Of a stretch of 35,872 bases of DNA, positions 16,896 to 23,618 are shown in pieces. Position 1 is the first letter of the stretch. The number at the start of each line of letters is the position of its first letter. The notes beneath the pieces are model-generated. The model saw nothing but the letters and a program-made list of their open reading frames with translations. It did no database searches and had not been told where the DNA came from. A program made the translations under genes and the position numbers. The DNA comes from Pyxidicoccus fallax (GTDB taxonomy: Bacteria; Myxococcota; Myxococcia; Myxococcales; Myxococcaceae): contig NZ_JABBJJ010000102.1 in NCBI RefSeq assembly GCF_012933655.1, forward strand, positions 1 to 35,872, written 5' to 3'.

Positions 16896-17321
16896 TCAGC
16901 TCCGCGCGAGGAGGCCGAGCACGTCCCGGGAAGCAGCGCGACGGCCGGTGGCGCGCATCCAGAAGAGGATGCCGCCCACCACCACCGCGTTGGGCACCAC
17001 CATCCAGGCCCAGTGCGGGTCCGCCAGGTCCCGGCCGCTGAAGAGGTCGAGCTGGTGGACCTGCGCGTCCACCACCACCCAGGCGGCGAGCCCCAGCAGA
17101 CCGAGCACGGCGCCCGCGGGGAGGGCCCACGCCGTGAACTCGAGCGTCCGCCGGAAGCGCCCCGCGGGCGCGCCGGTGTCCGGGCCCACGACGTCCCGGG
17201 CGTTGCGCGCGGGCGAACGCAGCCAGAGCACCAGCAGCGGCAGCCCCAGGGCCAGGACCAGGTTGAAGAGCATGTCGAGCCACATGGGCTTCTCGAAGAT
17301 GGAAACCACGTGGATGTCCAT
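16896..17321 (-). CDS. Small integral membrane protein, 141 aa
   Basis: The ATG at 17321 has a purine-rich GGAGG/CGGAG stretch upstream. Three hydrophobic segments are visible, at about 15-34, 63-87 and 104-122. A charged cytoplasmic-type loop (RSPARNARD...RFRR) lies between the first and second, and a basic tail is at the C-terminus. No catalytic motif or known family is evident. It lies 47 bases downstream of the tethered winged-helix gene on the same strand, so the two are probably one transcription unit and may act together. Confidence 0.75.
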   Translation of the reverse strand: MDIHVVSIFEKPMWLDMLFNLVLALGLPLLVLWLRSPARNARDVVGPDTGAPAGRFRRTLEFTAWALPAGAVLGLLGLAAWVVVDAQVHQLDLFSGRDLADPHWAWMVVPNAVVVGGILFWMRATGRRAASRDVLGLLARS

Positions 17322-17368
17322 GGGACTCCGCCTCCCGGGGCGCCGCGCGCGCCCTGCTGGAGCCGCGC

Positions 17369-17803
17369 TCAGTACCGCCGCACGCTCGGGTCCGGCAGCG
17401 CGCCGCGCACGCGCCACACGGTGAGCCGCTGGGAGTTGGTGTGGCTCACCACGAGGCCCTCCTGCTGCATCTGCTCCAGCAGGCGGTTCGTCTTGAGCCG
17501 GTCCAGCCCCACGGCCTTCGCCACCATGTCGCCGGGCATGCCGCTGATGTTGCGGCGCAGCTCGTTGACGATGGCGCGCTTGAACTCGTTCTTCTGCAGG
17601 CCGTCCAGGTCCTGCGTCCTCCAGGCCTGGAGGATGCCCGCGGCGATGAGGAGGAGCGTCAGCACCGCCACCGCCGGGTAGATGATGTGGCTGTTCTGCT
17701 CCAGCAGCTCAATGTAACCGGGGGACACCGACGACACGGGCTTCTGGTAGTTCGGCGCCTGCGCCAGGAGCCCGCTCGTCAGCAACGTCTGGAGGGAAGT
17801 CAT
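17369..17803 (-). CDS. Membrane-anchored winged-helix-like protein, 144 aa
   Basis: The ATG at 17803 begins a 144-residue protein. A short hydrophobic N-terminus (TLLTSGLLAQA) may be a signal peptide. One strong transmembrane segment spans about 41-60, followed by WRTQDLDGLQKNEFKR, whose positive charges place the C-terminus in the cytoplasm. Residues 70-133 look like a winged helix: helix EFKRAIVNELRR, helix-turn-helix PGDMVAKAVGLDRLKTNRLLEQMQQEG, then a two-strand wing (LVVSHTN, RLTVWRVR). A tethered transcription regulator is a reasonable guess but unproven; protein-protein winged helices also occur. No ribosome-binding site is seen before the ATG, and a possible promoter lies so close that the mRNA would be nearly leaderless. 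Confidence 0.7.
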   Translation of the reverse strand: MTSLQTLLTSGLLAQAPNYQKPVSSVSPGYIELLEQNSHIIYPAVAVLTLLLIAAGILQAWRTQDLDGLQKNEFKRAIVNELRRNISGMPGDMVAKAVGLDRLKTNRLLEQMQQEGLVVSHTNSQRLTVWRVRGALPDPSVRRY

Positions 17804-17816
17804 CGCCACGGTGCGG

Positions 17817-17846
17817 ACTCTAGGAAAAGCAACGCCTTGCCGGCAA
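17817..17846 (-). promoter_or_regulatory. Possible promoter of the tethered winged-helix gene
   Basis: On the minus strand TTGCCG (17841-17846) and TAGAGT (17817-17822) are separated by 18 bases. Each matches the housekeeping consensus at four of six positions. The -35 element lies inside the hflX terminator stem. Transcription would begin within about ten bases of the ATG at 17803. Confidence 0.3.
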
Positions 17847-17862
17847 CGGGGCCGGCAAGGCG
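17823..17862 (-). terminator. Rho-independent terminator of hflX
   Basis: A perfect 12-bp stem (17833-17844 with 17851-17862) with a 6-base loop is followed on the minus strand by TTGCTTTTCC. It begins 15 bases past the hflX stop codon and is a textbook intrinsic terminator. Confidence 0.88.
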
Positions 17863-17877
17863 TCGAAGAGCGGGGGA

Positions 17878-19530
17878 CTACACCGCGCCAATGGCTTCCG
17901 TGGCGCCCTCGGCGAACAGCGTGGTGTCCGCCTTGGCCAGCAGCGAGGCGAGGCCCTCGCGCGTCGAGGCGCTGATGGCCACGCCGCCGCGGCTGCGCAA
18001 CAGCGCCTCCACGTCCTCGGGCGCCATCTTGTCCGCCTTGTTCCACACCATCAGGCGCGGCTTCTCCATCAGCCCCAGCGACTCGAGGATGTTCTCCACC
18101 GCCTCCACCTGCTCGTCGCGCGCGGGGTCCGCCGCGTCGACGACGTGCAGGAGCAGGCTGGCGTCGTACAGCTCCTCCAGCGTGGCGCGGAAGGCCGCCA
18201 CCAGGTCCTTGGGCAAATCCCGGATGAAGCCCACCGTGTCGGTGATGATGACCTCCCGCTCCTGCGGGAAGCGCAGCCGCCGGCTGGTGGGGTCCAGCGT
18301 GGCGAACAGCTTGTTCTCCGCCAGCACCTCGGCGTTGGTGATGGCGTTGAGGAGCGTGGACTTGCCCGCGTTGGTGTACCCGACGATGGAGATGACCGGC
18401 AGCTCGCGCCGGTTGCGCTGCGCCCGCCGCACGCTGCGCTCGCGGCTGATGGCGTCGATGCGCTTCTCCAGGTGGGTAATCCGCTCGCGCACCCGGCGAC
18501 GGTCGATTTCCAGCTTCGTCTCACCGGGGCCGCGCCCGCCGATGCCACCGGCGAGCCGGCTGAGCGAGTCATCGCTCTGCACCAGCCGGGGCAGCCGGTA
18601 CTTCAGCTGCGCCAGCTCCACCTGGAGCTTGCCCTCGGCGCTCTGCGCGCGCTGCGCGAAGATGTCGAGGATGAGCTGCGAGCGGTCCAGCACCTTGAGG
18701 CTGGTGGCCTCGCCGATGTGGCGCCCCTGCGACGGGGTGAGGTCCTTGTCGAAGATGAGCAGGTCCACCATGGACTGCATGGAGCGCAGGTTGAGGTCCT
18801 CCAGCTTGCCGCGCCCGATGAGGTAGCGCGGGTCCGCCTCTCGGCGCACCTGCAGCACGCTGTCGATGACCTCCACGCCCGCGGTGCGCGCCAGCTCCTT
18901 CAGCTCCGCGAGGCTGGCCTCCGCCTGGCCACGGTCGCCGTTGAGGCACACCGCCACGAGGATGGCCTTCTCCCGGCCTCCGACCTTGCGCGCGGCCGCC
19001 TTGCGGTTGAACTCCTCCTCCAGCGCGTCCAGCGTGGCCATCAGGTCCGGCTGCTCGACGTGCACCGAGGGCAGGGTGCTGACCTGCCAGAACTCCCCGG
19101 TGCCGTTCTCCGGCACGAGGTGCGCGAAGTGGAGCACGCCGGGCAGGCCCTCATCGCCCACGCCGACGGCGGCCACGCAGTCCAGGCGCAGCAGCGCGAG
19201 GTCCGTCAGGTCGTCCTTCGTCAGGGGCTCGCTCTTGAGGTGGGTGTGGACGAGCCGCAGGCCACGCAGACGAATCTGGCCCGCGCGGGCGCGGCCGATG
19301 TCCGGCAGCTCCAGCTTGTGCGCGTTGCCCACCACCACGTGCTCGATGTCGCCCTTGCGGTTGATGAGCACACCCACCTGCCGGTTCGTCTCACGCGACA
19401 GCTCGGTGAGGTGGCGGGCGAGCTCGGGCGACACGATTTCGTGCGGCGACACCCGCCGACGGTAGGTGTTGCGCAGCCGGTGCTGCTCGCTCGACTTCAG
19501 GCCCAGGGTGTTGCCGTAGATTTCCTTCAA
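17878..19530 (-). CDS. hflX: Ribosome-associated GTPase HflX, N-terminally extended, 550 aa
   Basis: HflX binds the 50S subunit and splits stalled or hibernating ribosomes using GTP. Here the HflX N-terminal domain spans about 186-370 with the signature GGIGGRGPGETKLE (328-341). The G domain follows with G1 GYTNAGKS (384-391), T411, G3 DTVG (431-434), G4 NKAD (497-500) and G5 SAS (520-522). About 180 extra residues precede the region that aligns with E. coli HflX (426 aa); such extended forms are known in other deltaproteobacteria and some Gram-positives. The start codon is TTG at 19530, supported by AGGAG seven bases upstream. The gene is divergent from proB and ends in a strong terminator. 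Confidence 0.95.
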   Translation of the reverse strand: MKEIYGNTLGLKSSEQHRLRNTYRRRVSPHEIVSPELARHLTELSRETNRQVGVLINRKGDIEHVVVGNAHKLELPDIGRARAGQIRLRGLRLVHTHLKSEPLTKDDLTDLALLRLDCVAAVGVGDEGLPGVLHFAHLVPENGTGEFWQVSTLPSVHVEQPDLMATLDALEEEFNRKAAARKVGGREKAILVAVCLNGDRGQAEASLAELKELARTAGVEVIDSVLQVRREADPRYLIGRGKLEDLNLRSMQSMVDLLIFDKDLTPSQGRHIGEATSLKVLDRSQLILDIFAQRAQSAEGKLQVELAQLKYRLPRLVQSDDSLSRLAGGIGGRGPGETKLEIDRRRVRERITHLEKRIDAISRERSVRRAQRNRRELPVISIVGYTNAGKSTLLNAITNAEVLAENKLFATLDPTSRRLRFPQEREVIITDTVGFIRDLPKDLVAAFRATLEELYDASLLLHVVDAADPARDEQVEAVENILESLGLMEKPRLMVWNKADKMAPEDVEALLRSRGGVAISASTREGLASLLAKADTTLFAEGATEAIGAV

Positions 19531-19577
19531 ACCGTCTCTCCTGGTGGAGCCCGCCTGGCCCCCACGCGTACCGGAAC

Positions 19578-19583
19578 TCTATA
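19578..19583 (-). promoter_or_regulatory. Candidate -10 element for hflX
   Basis: TATAGA on the minus strand, 47 bases upstream of the TTG start, matches TATAAT at four positions in an otherwise GC-rich region. No convincing -35 was found at 16-18 bases, so this is tentative. Confidence 0.25.
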
Positions 19584-19686
19584 TGGCCACCCGTCCGGTG
19601 GGTCTCATGTCCCGGCCCGTTCCGAAGACCGTGACAGGTGGAAACACTCCGTGGACGCACTCTCTTTCCGTTTCTGACCTACTCTG

Positions 19687-20826
19687 ATGACCGTGAGTTC
19701 GATTTCCGCTGGCCGCACCGCCCTGCGCGCCGCCCGTCGCGTGGTGGTGAAAATCGGCACCAACGCGCTGACGAACGCCACCGGGCGTTTCAACCGCACC
19801 CACTTCGATGCGCTGGGCCGGGATTTGTTGTGGGCCGCCCAGGGGCGCGAATTGGTGGTGGTGTCCAGCGGCGCCATCGCCCTGGGGGTGGAGCGCCTGG
19901 GCCTGCCGGGGCGTCCCAAGGACATTCCCGGCAAGCAGGCGTGCGCGGCGGTGGGGCAGAGTCGGCTGATGCAGGCCTATGAGGAGACCTTCAGCGGCGC
20001 GGGACGGGCGGTGGCGCAGGTGCTCCTCACCCACGAGGACGTGCAGGACCGGCGACGCTACCTCAACGTGAAGCACGCGCTGGAGCGGCTGCTGGCCGCG
20101 GGCGTGGTGCCCGTCATCAACGAGAACGACACGGTGTCCGTGGACGAGCTGAAGTTCGGCGACAACGACACGCTGGCCGGGCTGGTGGCGGGCGTGGTGG
20201 AGGCCGAGGCGCTCGTCCTCCTGTCGGACGTGGAGGGCCTCTACACCGGCGACCCGCGCCGGGATGAAACCGCCGAGCTGATGCTGGCGGTGGAGCGGGT
20301 GACGCCCGAGGTGCTGGCGCTGGCCGGCGGCACCACCAGCGGCGTGGGCACCGGCGGCATGGCCACCAAGGTGCGGGCCGCCGCGCGGGCCACCGAGTCC
20401 GGCATCCGCTGCGTGATTACCTCCGGCGCCGTGCCCGGCCGCCTGCGCGCCGTGCTGGAGGGCGAGCGCGTGGGCACCCTCTTCGAGCCCACCGGCAACC
20501 GCCGCAGCGCCCGCGCCGCGTGGATTGCCCATGCCTTGCGCCCCCGGGGGAAGCTCACCGTGGACGCGGGCGCGCGCGAGGCCATCGTCACCGGCAAGCG
20601 CAGCCTGCTGCCCAGCGGCGTGCGCGGCGTGGAGGGCGACTTCGGCCGGGGCGACCCGGTGGACCTCGCGGACGAGTCCGGCGCCGTGTTCGCCCGGGGG
20701 CTCGCCACCTACGAGGCCGCGGAGTTGCGGCGCATCGCCGGCCGGCGCACGGCGGACATCGAGGCGGTGCTGGGCTACCGCTACCTGGACGAGGCGGTGC
20801 ACCGCGACGACCTCGCGGTGCTGTAG
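19687..20826 (+). CDS. proB: Glutamate 5-kinase, 379 aa
   Basis: ProB phosphorylates L-glutamate to glutamyl 5-phosphate, the first step of proline synthesis. The amino-acid kinase domain (about 12-265) has VVKIGTNAL, VSSGAIALG, PVINENDTV, KFGDNDTLA, LLSDVEGLYTGDPR and GTGGMATKV. A PUA domain occupies about 285-365 (GKLTVDAGAREAI..., GDPVDLAD). The length is normal for the PUA-bearing form. There is no Shine-Dalgarno sequence before the ATG at 19687; the bases TTTCTGACCTACTCTG precede it. proA is not adjacent, so the pathway partner is elsewhere. It is divergent from hflX with 156 bases between the starts, and convergent with a small secreted protein. Confidence 0.96.
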   Translation: MTVSSISAGRTALRAARRVVVKIGTNALTNATGRFNRTHFDALGRDLLWAAQGRELVVVSSGAIALGVERLGLPGRPKDIPGKQACAAVGQSRLMQAYEETFSGAGRAVAQVLLTHEDVQDRRRYLNVKHALERLLAAGVVPVINENDTVSVDELKFGDNDTLAGLVAGVVEAEALVLLSDVEGLYTGDPRRDETAELMLAVERVTPEVLALAGGTTSGVGTGGMATKVRAAARATESGIRCVITSGAVPGRLRAVLEGERVGTLFEPTGNRRSARAAWIAHALRPRGKLTVDAGAREAIVTGKRSLLPSGVRGVEGDFGRGDPVDLADESGAVFARGLATYEAAELRRIAGRRTADIEAVLGYRYLDEAVHRDDLAVL

Positions 20827-20862
20827 GGGCCCGCGGGGCAGGGGCGCCGCCTCGCAGCCGGC

Positions 20863-21345
20863 CTAGATAGACGACGTCGTGGAGCCCTGGCCCGTGTCCT
20901 CGCTGAGCTGCATCAGCGCGCGGAACTCCGGCGAGTCCACCTTCATCAGGAGCAGCGACACCTCCAGCTCACCGGGAACCCGGCCGAGCTGCAGCTTGCG
21001 CTGCTGCCCGTGGAGCAGGGCCAGCTCGGAGTGCCCCTCGGCTTCCGGGAGCAGCAGGTCGAGCTGGAGGAGGTACGAGTCGCCCGAGGCCTTCGGCGTG
21101 AGGATCAGCCGGTAGTCCGGAAGAGGCGCGCCCGGCCGGCGGCGCTCGGCGCGCAGGGTGCGGCCCGTCTCGCCCAGCAGCTTGGGCTGCGCCACGATGC
21201 GGCCCTCGCGGCGCACCTCCACCGCGAAGTAGAGCGGCTCCGCCCGGGGCTCCGCCCTGGCGGCGGCGGGCGTCATGGCGGAGGACAGCCCCACGAGCAG
21301 CGCCAGCCCGGCAACCATGTTTCGGACGAGGGAGGTGCGGCTCAT
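20863..21345 (-). CDS. Small secreted protein of unknown function, 160 aa
   Basis: The ATG at 21345 has AAGGGA about seven bases upstream and gives a signal peptide with hydrophobic core MVAGLALLVGL and a likely cut after ARA (about 31). The mature part is a compact, mainly beta protein: LYFAVEVRREGRIVAQPKLLG, then YRLILTPKASGDSYLLQLDLLLP, and VPGELEVSLLLMKVDSPEFRALM. The alternating pattern resembles small periplasmic beta-sandwich proteins, but I recognise no family. It contains no cysteine in the mature part. It is convergent with proB and divergent from the WYL operon. Confidence 0.7.
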   Translation of the reverse strand: MSRTSLVRNMVAGLALLVGLSSAMTPAAARAEPRAEPLYFAVEVRREGRIVAQPKLLGETGRTLRAERRRPGAPLPDYRLILTPKASGDSYLLQLDLLLPEAEGHSELALLHGQQRKLQLGRVPGELEVSLLLMKVDSPEFRALMQLSEDTGQGSTTSSI

Positions 21346-21663
21346 GGTGAGTCCCTTCGAAGCGCCCTTGCCAGGTCGGCCGCCTGGCACCCGGCGGGAC
21401 ATTGCCCGCCACCGACGCTTCTCACTCATCTAGACGTGCTAGGAATACTCCAGTCGCGCCCCGAGTGCGAGCCCCCTGGGTATGTCGTTTTGTTACCAAC
21501 CCGGAGAGATACGGACACACAGGCGATTACCTGCTTGTCTGTTCAGTCGGGTCCGGATATCGGATCGCGGACGTGGGAGGGCGCGCCGCCTGTTTCCCAT
21601 CGACACGTCCCACGCCGCCTTGACCCCCCGGGGCCCGCCCGGCATCGTCGCCGACCTTCCCGA
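21346..21663. other. 318-base divergent intergenic region
   Basis: This gene-free stretch separates the secreted-protein gene from the WYL operon. The part around 21415-21570 is less GC-rich than the flanks. It contains the promoter-like and LexA/PafBC-like elements listed separately. I see no RNA gene, and the short open frames here show no protein character. Confidence 0.6.
21531..21563 (+). promoter_or_regulatory. Candidate promoter of the WYL operon with LexA/PafBC-like element
   Basis: TTGTCT (21535-21540) and TATCGG (21558-21563) are spaced by 17 bases. The -35 overlaps CTGCTTGTCTGTTCAGT (21531-21547), which matches 14 of 17 positions of the M. xanthus LexA box as I recall it (CTRHAMRYBYGTTCAGS). 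The same bases include TTGTCTGTT, seven of nine positions of the mycobacterial PafBC core TTGTCRGTG, although the expected TAnnnT eight bases further on is missing. Both consensus strings are from memory. Confidence 0.4.
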
Positions 21664-22686
21664 ATGGAACGCACCGAACGCATCCTCGACCTCGTGGCCC
21701 TCCTGCTCGACGCGCGCGAGCCCATCTCCTGGGCCGAGCTGCGCGAGCACTTCCCCGCCGATTACGGAGGCTCCGACGACGCCGCCGAGCGCAAGTTCGA
21801 GCGTGACAAGGCGGAGCTGGTGGAGCTGGGCTTCCCGCTCACCTACGTGCAGGGCGACGACGAGCGCCGCGACGGCTACATCGTCGACCGCGACGCGTAC
21901 TACCTGCCGGAAGCGGACCTCACCAAGGAGGAGCTGGCCGTGCTGTACGCCGCCGGCTCCGCCGCGCTGGCCTCCGGCGCCTTCCCCGGCCGCGACGACC
22001 TGGCGCACGCGCTGCGCAAGATTGGCTTCTTCGCCGGCGAGTCGCTGCCCACGCCGCGCGTGCGCATGGAGCTGGGCGCCGTGCAGGAGGGCGAGGAGAA
22101 GGAGGTCTCCGCCCGCCTGGAGCAGCTGTGGGACGCGTGCGCCGCGCGCAAGTGGGTGGAGATCACCTATGCCAGCCCCAAGCACCCCACCACCACGCAC
22201 CGGAAGGTGGACCCGTACGGCCTGGCGCTGCGCCGCGGCGTCTGGACGCTGGTGGGCCACTGCCACCTGCGCGGCGGCCTGCGCACCTTCCACGTGCACC
22301 GCATCCGCGAGCTGAAGGTGAACACCGCGCGCCCGCGCACGCCGGACTTCCAGGTGCCGGCGGACTTCTCGCTGGACTCGCACGTGGCGTACTTCCCGTG
22401 GCAGCACCGCTTCCACGAGCCGGTGGAGGTGGTGCTGCGCCTGTCGGGCGCGCTGGCCTCGCGCGCCGCCAGCCTGCTGCCCGGCGCCACGCTGGAGCCG
22501 GTGGAGGAGGGCGGGGTGCGCGCCCGCATGAAGGTGACGTTCCTGGACGGGCTGGTGCGCTTCTGCCTCCAGCTCGGGCCGGACTGCCGCGTGGAGGGGC
22601 CGGAGAGCGCCCAGGCGCGGGTGAAGGAGATGGCGACGCGCATCCTGGAGCGCCACGCGGAAGCGCACGAGAAGGTGAGCGCATGA
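21664..22686 (+). CDS. WYL-domain transcriptional regulator, PafB-like, 340 aa
   Basis: The N-terminus (1-65) is a winged helix of the PafB type: MERTERILDLVALLLDARE, then a segment with DAAERKFERDKAEL and LGFPL, followed by GYIVDRDAYYLPEADLT. Residues 95-165 form the helical linker. The WYL domain spans about 165-235 (EITYASP, RKVDPYGL, GVWTLVGHCHLR, FHVHRIREL) and a WCX-type C-terminal domain follows (VEVVLRLSG). The WYL tripeptide reads W194-T195-L196, a change at the tyrosine. The stop overlaps the next start as ATGA (22683-22686). In actinobacteria the PafB-PafC pair activates DNA-damage genes without LexA; the same role here is inference. No ribosome-binding site is evident before the ATG. 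Confidence 0.88.
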   Translation: MERTERILDLVALLLDAREPISWAELREHFPADYGGSDDAAERKFERDKAELVELGFPLTYVQGDDERRDGYIVDRDAYYLPEADLTKEELAVLYAAGSAALASGAFPGRDDLAHALRKIGFFAGESLPTPRVRMELGAVQEGEEKEVSARLEQLWDACAARKWVEITYASPKHPTTTHRKVDPYGLALRRGVWTLVGHCHLRGGLRTFHVHRIRELKVNTARPRTPDFQVPADFSLDSHVAYFPWQHRFHEPVEVVLRLSGALASRAASLLPGATLEPVEEGGVRARMKVTFLDGLVRFCLQLGPDCRVEGPESAQARVKEMATRILERHAEAHEKVSA

Positions 22687-23612
22687 GCAACGTCCACGAG
22701 CGGCTCCGCCGCCTGCTGTTCCTCGTCCCCTACGTCTCCAAGCACCCCGGCGTCACGGTGGAGGCGCTCGCCAAGGCCCTCAACATGAGCCGCGAGGACC
22801 TGCTGGAGGAGCTGGACCTGCTCACGTGCGTGGGCCGTCCGCCCTTCAACCCGGACGACTACATCGACATCTACGTGGACAACGACCGCGTCTACGTGGA
22901 CCTGGACCAGCGCCTGTTCGCGCCGCCCCGGCTGACGGCGGGCGAGGCCGCGGCCCTGGCCGCCTCGGCGGAGCTTCTGCGCCCGGCCGCCGGCGACGCG
23001 CTGCAGAGCGCCCTCCAGAAGCTGGAGCGCATCCTCCCGCCGTCCACCCGCGAGCGCTACCGGGAGATGTACCGGAAGATCGACGCCTCCACGGAGGCCC
23101 CGCAGGCCCTGGCGCCCCTCACCCGCGCCATCATCGAGCGGCTGGAGGTGACGTTCGCCTACGCCCGGCCGGGCGGCCCGCCCGAGCCCCGGCGCGTGCG
23201 CCCGTACGAGCTGCTCAGCCACCGCGGCCAGTGGTACCTCCAGGGGTTCGACCACATGCGCCAGGACGCGCGCCTGTTCCGGCTGGACCGCATGGAGGAC
23301 ATCACCGTCACCGACACGCCCTTCCTCCCGCCGCCGGACGCGCGCGCGGACGTGCCCAACCCGGCCCGAAGCCGCACCGAGGTGTCCGTGCGGGTGCGCT
23401 TCACGCCGGTGGCCGCACCGTACGTGAAGGAGCGCTTCGGCCGGGACGCCCGTCCGCTCGCGGATGGGGGCGTCGAGGTGCTGGTGGCCGGCGACAGCGA
23501 GCGCTGGCTCACCCAGTGGGTGCTGTCCTTCGGAGGCGAGGCGCAGGTGGTGGAGCCCGAAAGCGCGCGGGCCGCCGTTGCCCGGGCGGCGCGGGCCTCG
23601 GTAGGATTGTAG
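22683..23612 (+). CDS. WYL-domain transcriptional regulator, PafC-like, 309 aa
   Basis: The N-terminal winged helix resembles PafC: LLFLVPYVSKHPGVTVEAL, LNMSREDLLEELDLLTCVG, then PDDYIDIYVDNDRVYV and the linker start RLTAGEAAALAAS. The WYL domain (about 155-215) is canonical, with VRPYELLSHRGQWYLQGFD (W184-Y185-L186) and LFRLDRMEDI. The C-terminal WCX domain follows (VSVRVRFTPVAAPYVKERFG). WYL domains bind effectors, single-stranded DNA in some DNA-damage regulators. The ATG overlaps the stop of the PafB-like gene, so the two are coupled and probably act as a heterodimer. The FHA gene starts six bases after the stop. Confidence 0.9.
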   Translation: MSNVHERLRRLLFLVPYVSKHPGVTVEALAKALNMSREDLLEELDLLTCVGRPPFNPDDYIDIYVDNDRVYVDLDQRLFAPPRLTAGEAAALAASAELLRPAAGDALQSALQKLERILPPSTRERYREMYRKIDASTEAPQALAPLTRAIIERLEVTFAYARPGGPPEPRRVRPYELLSHRGQWYLQGFDHMRQDARLFRLDRMEDITVTDTPFLPPPDARADVPNPARSRTEVSVRVRFTPVAAPYVKERFGRDARPLADGGVEVLVAGDSERWLTQWVLSFGGEAQVVEPESARAAVARAARASVGL

Positions 23613-23618
23613 CCCCCC

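Noticed and set aside
19687..20826. Searching for proA or obgE beside proB
   Set aside because: The neighbours are hflX and a small secreted protein; neither partner gene is in the window.
21346..21663. A tRNA or small RNA gene in the less GC-rich intergenic region
   Set aside because: No cloverleaf, no conserved TTCGA-type arm and no hairpin with T run could be found.
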